This document shows positions 44,148 through 52,257 of a stretch of DNA of 64,000 bases, one piece after another. Position 1 is the first letter of the stretch; each line of letters starts with the position of its first letter. Origin of the DNA: JAOPZW01 sp963788935 (lineage in GTDB: Bacteria > Actinomycetota > Thermoleophilia > Solirubrobacterales > Solirubrobacteraceae); contig CAWBIM010000008.1 in NCBI GenBank assembly GCA_963788935.1, forward strand, positions 1 through 64,000. Reading direction: 5' to 3'. Position numbers and translations under genes: made by a program. Below the pieces are notes generated by a model. The model ran no database searches. It was not told the DNA's origin and worked only from the letters and a program-made list of their open reading frames with translations.

Positions 44148-46229
44148 ATGGCGAGCCTGGTGGGCCCGGACGACGCCGGTCTCCCGGGCCTCGAGCAGCA
44201 GGAGGCGCTCCGACTCGCGCAACGCATGCGCGAGGAGCAGGCGCGGCGCGGCGAACTCGTCGCCAACGCCGGCCACGAGCTCAAGACGCCGCTGTCGATC
44301 ATCCTCGGCCTGTCCGGCCGGCTGCTGTCCGCGACGGACGACGGGTCGGCCGAGCGGCGCGACGCCGAGCGCATCCGGGCCAACGCCTACGGCCTGCTCA
44401 AGCACGTCGACGACCTCCTGCAGGCCGCGCGGATCGAGGACGGCCGCGTCGTCGTCGAGCCCGTCGACTGCGACGTCGCCGCGCTCGTGCGCGAGGTCAC
44501 GGCGAGCTTCCAGGCCCTCATGGAGGAACGCGACCAACGGCTGGTGCTCCGCACGCCGGGCCGCGTCCCCGCCCGCCTGGACGAGGCGAAGCTCGCCACC
44601 GTCCTGACGAACCTCGTCGCCAACGCCGTGCGCTACGCGCCGCGTGGCGGCGTCGTGCGCTGCAGCGTCATCGCGGGCGGCAGCCGGCTGCGGATCGAGA
44701 TCGCGGACTCGGGCCCGGGCGTCCCCGCCGCCGAGCGCCACGCGATCTTCGAGCGCTTCCGCCAGCTCGACGGCGACCATCACGTCCGCCCGGGCGGGAC
44801 CGGCCTCGGCCTGGCGATCGTCCGCGAGCTGGTGACGCTCCTCGGCGGCACCGTCGCCGTCGGCGACGCCCCGGAGGGCGGCGCGCTGTTCTCCGTCGAG
44901 GTCGACCACGAGCCCGCGGTGGCGACGCCCGCCGCCGGGCGGCCGCCGCTGGCGCTCTCCCACGCCGAACGCGAGCGGGCCACGATCGAGGCGCTGAAGC
45001 TCGAGCTCCAGGCGCTCGACCGCCGCGTCGGCACCGGGGCGCACGACGCCCGCCGGCGCGAGGCGCGGGGCCTGCCGCGCGTGCTGCTCGTCGAGCCGGC
45101 CGCGACGCTCGGGGTCTACCTCGAGGAGCTGCTGGGCGAGGACTACGACATCCGCCGTGCGGCGTCGGCGGCCGAGGCGCTGCGGATCGTGGCGCGCACG
45201 CGGGTCGAGGCGGTGCTCGTCGACGTCGGCGGCGCGGGCGGCGAGGCGCTGCTCGCCGCCATCCAGGTCCCGGAGCTCGACGGCGTGCCCGTCGTCGTCC
45301 TCGCGGGCGACCCCGAGCAGGCGCGGCTGCTCGTCCGCGACCAGGCCGACGACTACGCGGTGAAGCCCTACCCCGAGACGCTGCTCGTCCGGCTCGGCGC
45401 GATCGTCGGGCGGCGGCGGGCGGAGTCGGCCCGCGCTGCGGCCGACGCCCGCTTCCGCGCGGTCTTCGAGCACGCCCCGACCGGCATGGCGCTCGCGTCA
45501 CCCGACGGCCGGCTGCTCGAGGTCAACGCCGCGCTGGCGCGCCTGCTCGGCCTCCCGCGCGACGCCCCGATCGAGCTGACGATCGACGGCCTGACCCATC
45601 CCGACGACCTCCTCGACGGCCCCGTCAGCCTCGTCCCGGGCGACGACGAGGTCATGCGCCTCGAGCGGCGGCTCCTCGCCGCCGACGGCCGGATCGTCCC
45701 CGCGACCCTGACGATCTCGGTCATCCGCGAGGAGGCGGCCCCGCGCCAGCTCGTCGTGCAGGTCGAGGAGTCGCGCAGCCGCGGGCGCGAGGCGTGGGTC
45801 CTCGTGCGCGTCCTCACCGCGCAGCTCGCCCGCTGCGTGCGCTACGACGAGCGCGCCGCGTTGCTCCTGGTCGAGGTCGACGACCTCGACGCCGTGGAGG
45901 ACGCGGCCGCGCGCCTGCGCGTCGCGGCCGCGGTCGCAGGGGCGATGCGCGCGCGCCTGCGGCGCTCGGACGTCCTCGTCCCGCTCGGCGAGCGCCGCTT
46001 CGCCGCGCTGCTCGTCAACGCCGGCGCGCCGGCCGCGTTGGCCGTCGCGCGCGGGGTGCGGGCCGCGGTCGAGGAGACCGCCGTGCCCGACGGCGAGCCG
46101 CTGCGCGCGGCGGTCGGGGTCTGCGCCTTCGACGCGTCGGCGACGGCCGCGCGGATCGTCGCCGAGGCCGAGTCCGCCTTGACCCACGCGCGGCGCGAGG
46201 ACGGCGTCGCGGTCGCCGCGTACGGCTAG
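44148..46229 (+). CDS. Hybrid histidine kinase (HisKA-HATPase-receiver-PAS-degenerate GGDEF)
   Basis: The 693-residue soluble protein has HisKA with His43 in NAGHELKTPLSIILG, HATPase with NLVANAVRYAPRG, IEIADSGPGVP and GTGLGLAIVREL, then a receiver-like domain (LVDVGGAGGEALL ... DDYAVKPYPETLLVRL). A PAS domain follows (FRAVFEHAPTGMALASPDGR). The last domain has a GGDEF fold, but the signature is LGERRF, so it should not make cyclic di-GMP. The receiver lacks the usual Asp pair at its first strand. ATG 44148 has GGAGG 10 bases upstream. Divergent from the NarL-type operon. Confidence 0.86.
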   Translation: MASLVGPDDAGLPGLEQQEALRLAQRMREEQARRGELVANAGHELKTPLSIILGLSGRLLSATDDGSAERRDAERIRANAYGLLKHVDDLLQAARIEDGRVVVEPVDCDVAALVREVTASFQALMEERDQRLVLRTPGRVPARLDEAKLATVLTNLVANAVRYAPRGGVVRCSVIAGGSRLRIEIADSGPGVPAAERHAIFERFRQLDGDHHVRPGGTGLGLAIVRELVTLLGGTVAVGDAPEGGALFSVEVDHEPAVATPAAGRPPLALSHAERERATIEALKLELQALDRRVGTGAHDARRREARGLPRVLLVEPAATLGVYLEELLGEDYDIRRAASAAEALRIVARTRVEAVLVDVGGAGGEALLAAIQVPELDGVPVVVLAGDPEQARLLVRDQADDYAVKPYPETLLVRLGAIVGRRRAESARAAADARFRAVFEHAPTGMALASPDGRLLEVNAALARLLGLPRDAPIELTIDGLTHPDDLLDGPVSLVPGDDEVMRLERRLLAADGRIVPATLTISVIREEAAPRQLVVQVEESRSRGREAWVLVRVLTAQLARCVRYDERAALLLVEVDDLDAVEDAAARLRVAAAVAGAMRARLRRSDVLVPLGERRFAALLVNAGAPAALAVARGVRAAVEETAVPDGEPLRAAVGVCAFDASATAARIVAEAESALTHARREDGVAVAAYG

Positions 46230-46237
46230 GCGGCCAC

Positions 46238-46265
46238 AAGAACACCCGCCGTGCGGCCGTTGGTC
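46238..46265 (+). promoter_or_regulatory. Polysaccharide-locus promoter element, copy 1
   Basis: AAGAAC (46238-46243), 14 bases, CGTTGGTC (46258-46265). The ATG of the GNAT gene begins 14 bases after the C of CGTT. The same pair with the same spacing recurs at 47342, 52171, 56871, 63140 and on the minus strand at 50227, 50912 and 56870. Confidence 0.65.
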
Positions 46266-46271
46266 TGACGG

Positions 46272-47318
46272 ATGCACGTCGAGCGCCACCTCTCCGTCGC
46301 GCCCCTCCTCGACGAGTGGGCCGAACTCCACGCCGCCGACGACCGCGCCACGCCCTACGGCTCCGCCGCCTGGGCCAGCGCGTCGGTCGCGCACGGCATC
46401 GACGCCGCCGAGCCGTGGTGCCTGACGGCCCGCGACGACGACGGCCGGCTCATCGGCCTGATGGCCCTCGCCCGCCGGCGCCGGCACATGATGCGCGTCC
46501 TGCGCCCGCTCGGCGACGAGCACGCGGACTGCTGGGACGTGCTCGCGCGCCCCGAGTTTCGCGACGCCGTCGAGCGCCGCCTCGCCGAGGAGCTGCGCCG
46601 CCGCAGCGGCGAGTGGGACGCGCTCGTCCTGACGCACCTCACGCACGACGCGACGTTCCCGGACGCGCTCCCCGGCGCGCGGCTGCACACCCGCGGGCAC
46701 GAGGGGCTCCCCCACCCGCACGTCGCGCTGCCCGAGACCTTCGACGCCTACCTCGGCCGCTTCCCGAGCGAGCGCCGCCGCCGGATGCGCAAGCACCTGG
46801 CGCCGCTCGACAAGGGCCCGGTCACCGTCCGCCCGATCCCGGAGGACGAGCTGCCCGACGCGGTCGCACGGCTGCTGTCGCTGCGCCGCCGCCAGTGGGA
46901 GCAGGCGGGCAAGGCGCTGCTTCCCGCGCTCGCCGAGGACCGCTTCCGGCGCTTCCTGACCGAGGTCGCCTGCGCGCTCGTCCCGGCCGGCAACGCGACG
47001 ATGGTCGAGTACTTCGTCGACGACGAGCCGTACGCGCTCTACCTCGACTACGGCGACGCCCGCGCCTTCCACGGGTTCATGGGCGGCTTCGAGCTCGAGC
47101 ATTCGCGGCTCGAGCCCGGCAAGCTGCACATCCTCGCGAGCCTCCGCTCGAGCATCGAGGCCGGCCGCACGTGGGCGAACCTCGGCCGCGGCGGCGAGGA
47201 CTACAAGCAGTGGTTCCGCCCGGAGCCGTTCGTCTCGCGCTCCGTCGCGGTCACGAGCGGGCGCCTGCGCTCGCGCGCCGCGCTCGTCGCGGGCACGCTG
47301 GCCGGCCGGCTGCGGTAG
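46272..47318 (+). CDS. GNAT/FemAB-like acyl- or aminoacyl-transferase (Acetyltransf_6, CelD/BcsL type)
   Basis: The 348-residue protein has a split GNAT fold: an N-terminal half with ARDDDGRLIGLMALARRRRH and a C-terminal catalytic half (FPSERRRRMRKHLAPLD, then VARLLSLRRRQWEQAGK, FVDDEPYALYLDYGDARAF, NLGRGGEDYKQWFRP). CelD/BcsL-type proteins are common in exopolysaccharide clusters and may acylate sugars. No signal peptide. It is the first gene of the polysaccharide locus with the shared promoter element. Confidence 0.82.
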   Translation: MHVERHLSVAPLLDEWAELHAADDRATPYGSAAWASASVAHGIDAAEPWCLTARDDDGRLIGLMALARRRRHMMRVLRPLGDEHADCWDVLARPEFRDAVERRLAEELRRRSGEWDALVLTHLTHDATFPDALPGARLHTRGHEGLPHPHVALPETFDAYLGRFPSERRRRMRKHLAPLDKGPVTVRPIPEDELPDAVARLLSLRRRQWEQAGKALLPALAEDRFRRFLTEVACALVPAGNATMVEYFVDDEPYALYLDYGDARAFHGFMGGFELEHSRLEPGKLHILASLRSSIEAGRTWANLGRGGEDYKQWFRPEPFVSRSVAVTSGRLRSRAALVAGTLAGRLR

Positions 47319-47341
47319 GCCCGCGGGTCGCCCGCGCCCGA

Positions 47342-47369
47342 AAGGGCGGTCGCGCGCCGCGCGTTGATC
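47342..47369 (+). promoter_or_regulatory. Polysaccharide-locus promoter element, copy 2
   Basis: AAGGGC (47342-47347), 14 bases, CGTTGATC (47362-47369). The ATG of the FkbM gene lies exactly 12 bases after the C of CGTT, so a transcript starting there would be leaderless. Confidence 0.55.
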
Positions 47370-47373
47370 GGGC

Positions 47374-48168
47374 ATGGAGCTCACCGTCGCCCCGCGGGTC
47401 GCCCGCGCCCGCAGGATCGCCACCGACCCCGCGTTCCGCCGCGAATGGCGCGAGCTGCGGCGGCTCTCACGGCTCGCGCCGTACACCGCCGGCTCGACGA
47501 CCGTCGCCGGCCCGCCGGTGCGCTTCACGCACCCGCAGGCGTTCGTCGCGCAGTACCGCGCGATGTACCACGAGCGGATGTACGCGGCCGCGCTCGGCCC
47601 CGCGCCGGTGATCCTCGACGTCGGCGCGAACTACGGCCTGGCGTCCATCGCGCTGAAGGCCGAGCACCCCGACGCGGAGATCGTCGCCTTCGAGGCCGAC
47701 CCCGCGATCGCCGCGATCGCCGCCGCGAACCTCGGGGCCGCGGGCCTCGACGACGTGACGCTCGTGCGCGCCGCCGCCTGGACGTGCGAGGGCACGATGC
47801 GCTTCGCCGCGGAGGGCAGCGATGCCGGTCGCCTCGGCGACGACGGCGGCGTCGAGGTCCCGACCGTCCGCCTGCGCGACTGGCTCGACCGTGACGTCGA
47901 CCTCCTCAAGATGGACATCGAGGGCGCCGAGGTCGACGTCCTCCTCGACTGCGCCGACCGCCTCGACCGGGTCGGCCGCCTCGTCTGCGAGTACCACTCC
48001 TTCGCCGGGCGCCCCCAGCGCCTCGGCGAGCTCATCGGCGCCCTCGAGGCCGCCGGCCACCGCGTGATCGTCCAGGGCGACATGGCCCCGGACCACCCCC
48101 TCGTCGACACCCCCGCCGACGCCAGCGGCATGGACATGCGGCTGAACGTCTTCGCGCGGCGGGACTAG
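47374..48168 (+). CDS. FkbM family methyltransferase
   Basis: The 264-residue protein has a class I SAM fold: VILDVGANYGLASIAL, EIVAFEADPAIAAIAAANL, and the FkbM hallmark LLKMDIEGAEVDVLL. FkbM-type enzymes O-methylate sugars or secondary metabolites; here a surface glycan is the likely target. ATG 47374 fits the promoter copy 12 bases upstream. It is separated from the convergent sugar transferase gene by a 485-bp space. Confidence 0.88.
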   Translation: MELTVAPRVARARRIATDPAFRREWRELRRLSRLAPYTAGSTTVAGPPVRFTHPQAFVAQYRAMYHERMYAAALGPAPVILDVGANYGLASIALKAEHPDAEIVAFEADPAIAAIAAANLGAAGLDDVTLVRAAAWTCEGTMRFAAEGSDAGRLGDDGGVEVPTVRLRDWLDRDVDLLKMDIEGAEVDVLLDCADRLDRVGRLVCEYHSFAGRPQRLGELIGALEAAGHRVIVQGDMAPDHPLVDTPADASGMDMRLNVFARRD

Positions 48169-48653
48169 GGGTTCGGGGCGGGCCGGGAGACTCGGCGGCG
48201 CCCCGCCCAACGGCCGCCTGCGCCGCCCGACGTTCGCGGACGGCTCGGCGAGGGGGAAGGGGGAGCCGGCGCGAGCGTTCTCTCGCGGGACGCGTGCGAC
48301 CTCGGCGGACTCCGCTCGCTGAGCGAGCACGTAATCGCCGAGAAGTCCTCTGACGCTGGTGCTGCGGCGCGTGCTCGGCCGAGTGGGGCGCGTTCCGGAC
48401 GCCAGGCGACTCGTTCGCGCCCCACGCCTTACGCGTCGTGCGCTGCAGCGGGCACGGCATCGCCGACGGCGCCGAACCGGACCGCCTCGGCCTGGCGTCC
48501 ACGCTCGCGGGACCCGCCGGGGCCCGCGGGGTCTCGCGGCACCCGGTGCCTCGCTCGAGCGGGCACGCGAACATCGACGCACCGGTCGACCCCGGCCCAC
48601 GAACGGGACGCCGCTCGGCGCGAGGCCCGGACCGGACGCTGGGACGCGACGCC
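48169..48653. other. Long non-coding space between convergent genes
   Basis: About 485 bases lie between the FkbM stop and the sugar-transferase stop. No open frame here has a recognisable product, start site or family motif. A GCTCGCTGAGCGAGC palindrome-like segment (48312-48326) and GC-rich stems suggest RNA structure, possibly termination or a small RNA. I see no tRNA or repeat. Confidence 0.5.
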
Positions 48654-50213
48654 CTAGTAGGCGCCGTCGCCCCGCAGCACCGCGGACGCGGTGCGCGCGA
48701 GGATCTTCAGGTCCCGCCGCAGCGACCAGGTGGCCGCGTAGAGCAGGTCGAGGCTGATCATCTCCGCGAACGGGACCTCGGAGCGGCCGTTGATCTGCCA
48801 CAGGCCGGTCAGGCCCGGGGTGATCGCCGCGCGACGGCGGAAGCGGCCGGAGATCTGGGCGTGCTCGGACTCGATCAGCGGGCGCGGGCCGACGAGGCTC
48901 ATCTCGCCGCGCAGGACGTTCACCAGCTGCGGGAGCTCGTCGAGCGACGTGCGGCGCAGGAAGCCGCCGACCCGGGTGATCCGCGGGTCCTGCTTGATCT
49001 TGAACATCCCGAAGCTCGTGCCGCCGCCGTGGAAGTTCATCGCCGCGACCTCGGCCTTGCGGCGCTCCGCGTCGACGTACATCGAGCGGAACTTCAGGAC
49101 CTCGAAGCGGCTGTCGTCCTTGCCGACGCGGCGCTGGCGGAAGAAGACCGGGCCCGGCGAGTCGAGCTTGATCGCGATCGCGCAGGCCACGAGGACGGGC
49201 GAGAGCAGGATCAGCGCCGTGAGGCTGACGACGGCGTCGAAGGCGCGCTTGACGTGCAGCGACGCGGGGTCGACGGTCACCGTCGGCACCGAGAGCAGCG
49301 GGACGCCGGCGAGCTGGCGGACCTCGAGGCGCGCGCTCACGAGCTCGCCCCAGTCGGGGACGATGTCGACGTGCACGTCGTGGTCGGCGGCGTGGGCGAT
49401 GAGCTCCCGCTGGCGCTCGGAGTGCAGCGGCCCGGCGATGATCACGCGGTCGACGTCGAGCTGGTCGATGAGCTCGAGGAGCTCGGGCGCGTCCGGCACG
49501 ATCGGGACCGGGCCGATGTAGCGCATCCCGGTCGCCTCGGCCTTGGCCGCCGCGGCGCGGGGCTGCGAGGTCGGCTCGACACAGGCCATGACATTGATGC
49601 CGAACTTGTGCTGGCGCAGGAGCCGGCGGACGACGCGCTCGGCGTCCTCGGCCGGGCCGAGGACGATCGCGTTCTCCCGGTACCAGGGCGCCCGCCGCGC
49701 GCGGAAGCGCACAGCGGCGCGGACGAGGAACACGGTCGTGACGGTCACGAGCCAGCCCGCGGCGAGCGGGGCGATCTTGACCTCGGAGAGCATCCCCGTG
49801 ATCCACCCGAGCACCAGGGCCGAGAGGCCCCACTGCGCGGTGATGGCGACGATCGAGGCGAGCTCCTCGAGGCCGGCGTGGTCCCAGCGCCAGGCCGTCG
49901 TGCGGTAGAGGTCGCGGGCGACGGCGACGATGAGCCAGAGCGGGATCGCCATGGCCAGCAGGGCGACCTGCTCGGCGAAGCCGTTGCCGACCGCCTGGAG
50001 CGTGGCGGCGATGGCCACCGCGACGAAGTCGCCGGCCATCAGCCAGCGCCGGAGCTTCTCGTCGCGGACGCTCGGGCGGCGGGCCGAGACCGAGGCGCCG
50101 GACGCGTCCCGCACACGCGGCGGGACGATGAACGGCGACGGAAGGGCGATGTCCGTCTCGACCGCGACGAGCGGTGCGACGGTGGTGGCGGAGGTGTTGG
50201 GCGTGGCGCTCAC
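48654..50213 (-). CDS. Exopolysaccharide initiating sugar transferase (polyprenyl glycosylphosphotransferase)
   Basis: The 519-residue protein has four or five N-terminal helices, a CoA-binding-like middle domain (NAIVLGPAEDAERVVRRLLR) and the C-terminal bacterial sugar transferase domain. The domain has KRAFDAVVSLTALILLSPVL, KLDSPGPVFFRQRRVG, FEVLKFRSMY, RRTSLDELPQLVNVLRGEMS, LVGPRP and ITPGLTGLWQING. It attaches a sugar-1-phosphate to undecaprenyl phosphate, starting repeat-unit synthesis at the inner face of the membrane. GTG 50213 was chosen because the preceding TTG would overlap the promoter element. Copy 7 of the element lies upstream. Confidence 0.9.
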   Translation of the reverse strand: MSATPNTSATTVAPLVAVETDIALPSPFIVPPRVRDASGASVSARRPSVRDEKLRRWLMAGDFVAVAIAATLQAVGNGFAEQVALLAMAIPLWLIVAVARDLYRTTAWRWDHAGLEELASIVAITAQWGLSALVLGWITGMLSEVKIAPLAAGWLVTVTTVFLVRAAVRFRARRAPWYRENAIVLGPAEDAERVVRRLLRQHKFGINVMACVEPTSQPRAAAAKAEATGMRYIGPVPIVPDAPELLELIDQLDVDRVIIAGPLHSERQRELIAHAADHDVHVDIVPDWGELVSARLEVRQLAGVPLLSVPTVTVDPASLHVKRAFDAVVSLTALILLSPVLVACAIAIKLDSPGPVFFRQRRVGKDDSRFEVLKFRSMYVDAERRKAEVAAMNFHGGGTSFGMFKIKQDPRITRVGGFLRRTSLDELPQLVNVLRGEMSLVGPRPLIESEHAQISGRFRRRAAITPGLTGLWQINGRSEVPFAEMISLDLLYAATWSLRRDLKILARTASAVLRGDGAY

Positions 50214-50226
50214 TGGACGATCGAGC

Positions 50227-50255
50227 AACCAACGCCCCCGGCACTCCGGGTTCTT
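50227..50255 (-). promoter_or_regulatory. Polysaccharide-locus promoter element, copy 7 (minus strand)
   Basis: On the minus strand AAGAAC (50255-50250), 15 bases, CGTTGGTT (50234-50227). The GTG of the sugar transferase is 21 bases after the C of CGTT. It has one base more spacing than the other copies. Confidence 0.6.
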
Positions 50256-50289
50256 GCAGAGGCCCCGGGGGAGATTCGGACCGGTCGCG

Positions 50290-50907
50290 CTAGGCGACGC
50301 GGACGGCCGTCTCCGGCGCGAGAATCCCGAGGCCGCGACCCTCGTCCGGATCGAGGATCAGCGCGGTGACCTCGGCCCGGGAATGCGTGTCGAGCTTCGT
50401 GAACGCCGAGGACAGGTGCGTCTTGACCGTGCTCTCGGCGAGGTACAGCTCGTCGGCGATCTGGCGGTTCGTGAACCCGCGCACGACGAGCCGCAGGATC
50501 TGCTTCTCGCGGTGCGACAGCGGCTGGCGGACGACGTGCTGGCGCAACGCGCGCGGCACGACGATCTGCCCGGCGTGCACGGCGCGCACCGTCAGGGCGA
50601 GGCAGGCCTCGGCCTGGCCGTCGAACACGACGGCGTCGGCGCCGGCCCGCAGCAGGCGACGCAACTCACCGGACCGCCGATCGTCCGGGGCGACGATCAC
50701 CACGTGCGCGCCCGGGTGCATGATGCACAGCGCGCGCACGGCGTCCGGGTCGGCCGGACGGGCGCCGAGGACGAGCACAATCGCATCGGGCGACCCTTCG
50801 CCCGACGTGACGACGGTCCAGCCCCCCGCGCGGAGGAGCTCGGCGGCGTGGTGGCCGCGCTCGGGCTCGTCGGCGTGGACGGCGACGGTGAGAAGCGACT
50901 GGATCAC
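50290..50907 (-). CDS. LuxR-family orphan regulator with receiver-like domain
   Basis: The 205-residue protein ends in a LuxR HTH (LSHREKQILRLVVRGFTNRQ, then IADELYLAESTVKTHLSSAF). The N-terminal half has a receiver-like fold (VVIVAPDDRRSGELRRLLRA, ADAVVFDGQAE), but the phospho-acceptor Asp position reads VLVLGARP, so it is probably not phosphorylated. GTG 50907 is 12 bases after the C of a CGTTGG element; the TTG-started longer form would run through the promoter. A likely regulator of the polysaccharide genes around it. Confidence 0.84.
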   Translation of the reverse strand: MIQSLLTVAVHADEPERGHHAAELLRAGGWTVVTSGEGSPDAIVLVLGARPADPDAVRALCIMHPGAHVVIVAPDDRRSGELRRLLRAGADAVVFDGQAEACLALTVRAVHAGQIVVPRALRQHVVRQPLSHREKQILRLVVRGFTNRQIADELYLAESTVKTHLSSAFTKLDTHSRAEVTALILDPDEGRGLGILAPETAVRVA

Positions 50908-50911
50908 AGCG

Positions 50912-50939
50912 AACCAACGCGCCCGCAACACGACAACTT
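50912..50939 (-). promoter_or_regulatory. Polysaccharide-locus promoter element, copy 8 (minus strand)
   Basis: On the minus strand AAGTTG (50939-50934), 14 bases, CGTTGGTT (50919-50912). The LuxR gene GTG is 12 bases after the C of CGTT. The -35-like half is the weakest of the strong set. Confidence 0.5.
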
Positions 50940-51021
50940 GCGAAACCTCGCAGCGCCGATCGTGTCCGTTTCTCCCCCGGTGTCCTCGGCAGGGGGATCG
51001 TGAAGGTGCCGTTAAGGATTC

Positions 51022-52017
51022 ATGCCGTCAGCCCCGAAGGCGCTCATCGTCACCAACGGCCTGCTGGACCCGAGCCGTTACCGCGCGCTGGGGGTGCGGG
51101 TCTGTCCGCTCGTCCCGATCGCGAACCGGCCGCTCGTCCTGCACGTGCTCGAGGGCCTGCGGGCCGCCGGCGTCCGCGAGGCCGCCGTCCTGGGCGACGG
51201 CGCCACGCGCGCCGAGGTCGCCTCGGTCGTGGGCGACGGCAGCGCCGAGCTCGCCGTCCGCTACATCGACCACGTCGACCGCCGCGCGCTCGACGCGCCC
51301 GCCGTCGCCGTCCAGCCCGCCGACGCCGTCCTCACCGGCCCGCTCCAGGACGCGCTCGGCGACGTCGCCTCGGCCGTGTTCGACGGCGCCGTCATGCGCG
51401 TCCCGGCGATCACGCCCGCGTTCGGCTCCCAGCCGCCCGCGATCGCGGCCGCCGCCCACGTCGGCGCATGCCTGCTGGGCGCGGAGGCGGCCGACGGTCT
51501 CGCCGCCTCGCTCGACGACACCGCCGCGTCGGTCGACGCGCTCGCCGAGGCGCTCATCGCCTCGTCCACGCGCGTGCGCGAGGACGAGGTCCGCGGCTGC
51601 CTGGCCTGCTGCGACGGCGACGACGGCCTGCTGCGCGCCAACCGGATCGCGCTCGAGGGCCTGCAGTCCTCGATGACGGACGCGACGCTCGTCGACACCG
51701 AGATCCAGGGCCCCGCGCTGATCCACCCGACCGCCGTCGTGCGCTCGACGCTCGTGCGCGGCCCTGCCGTCATCGGCCCCGGCGTGCGACTGAACGACGT
51801 CTACATCGGGCCGTACACGTCGATCGGCGCGAACGTGACGATCGAGGGCGCGGAGATCGAGCACTCGCTCATCCTCGACGGGGCCGAGGTCCGCTACCCC
51901 GGGCAGCGCCTGACGACGAGCATCATCGGTCCGCGGGCCCGCCTCGTCCGCGACTTCCACCTCCCCCGCGGCATGCGCGTCGCGGTCGGGGCCGACGCCG
52001 TGGTGGCGCTCTCGTGA
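51022..52017 (+). CDS. RmlA-like nucleotidyltransferase fold with degenerate active site, C-terminal beta-helix
   Basis: The 331-residue protein has a nucleotidyltransferase start (ALIVTNGLLDPSRYRALGVRV, continuing CPLVPIANRPLVLHVLEGL) and a C-terminal hexapeptide beta-helix (GPALIHPTAVVRSTLVRGPA, VIGPGVRLNDVYIGPYTSIG). Glucose-1-phosphate thymidylyltransferases normally carry GxGTRLRPLT there, but here the GTR/RPLT signature is missing. It could be a regulator or scaffold, or use a different substrate. A CGTTAAGG with ATG exactly 12 bases later precedes it, but with only a weak upstream half. Its stop overlaps the next tiny gene (GTGA). Confidence 0.8.
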   Translation: MPSAPKALIVTNGLLDPSRYRALGVRVCPLVPIANRPLVLHVLEGLRAAGVREAAVLGDGATRAEVASVVGDGSAELAVRYIDHVDRRALDAPAVAVQPADAVLTGPLQDALGDVASAVFDGAVMRVPAITPAFGSQPPAIAAAAHVGACLLGAEAADGLAASLDDTAASVDALAEALIASSTRVREDEVRGCLACCDGDDGLLRANRIALEGLQSSMTDATLVDTEIQGPALIHPTAVVRSTLVRGPAVIGPGVRLNDVYIGPYTSIGANVTIEGAEIEHSLILDGAEVRYPGQRLTTSIIGPRARLVRDFHLPRGMRVAVGADAVVALS

Positions 52018-52160
52018 CCCCGCAGACCGTCGTCCGCGCGCTGCCGTCCGTCGCCGTCGAGCGCTGCGCGACGACCGGCATCACGAAGCCGGAGTGCCAC
52101 TGCCCGGCGTGCCTGGCCGCGCTCGTGGCCGCGCATCACCGCCCGGCCGCGCAGGCCTGA
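52014..52160 (+). CDS. Small cysteine-rich protein
   Basis: The 48-residue protein contains CATTGITKPECHCPACLAAL, with Cys/His spacing that could bind zinc. The GTG overlaps the stop of the RmlA-like gene (52014-52017), suggesting coupled translation. Too short to classify; the motif is the only support. Confidence 0.5.
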   Translation: MTPQTVVRALPSVAVERCATTGITKPECHCPACLAALVAAHHRPAAQA

Positions 52161-52170
52161 TCGCCGCCAC

Positions 52171-52198
52171 AAGAACCACCCGCGTGCGCCCGTTGCTC
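52171..52198 (+). promoter_or_regulatory. Polysaccharide-locus promoter element, copy 3
   Basis: AAGAAC (52171-52176), 14 bases, CGTTGCTC (52191-52198). The epimerase ATG is 67 bases downstream, so this copy would give a normal leader, unlike most others. Confidence 0.65.
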
Positions 52199-52257
52199 GG
52201 GCAGAGAGACACGCCCCACGCGGCGTCACGATCGAAACAAGGACGGTTCACACGAGC

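Noticed and set aside
44054..47611. 1185-codon open frame overlapping the hybrid kinase, GNAT and FkbM genes
   Set aside because: It is a shifted-frame shadow; the true frames carry HisKA, HATPase, GNAT and FkbM motifs.
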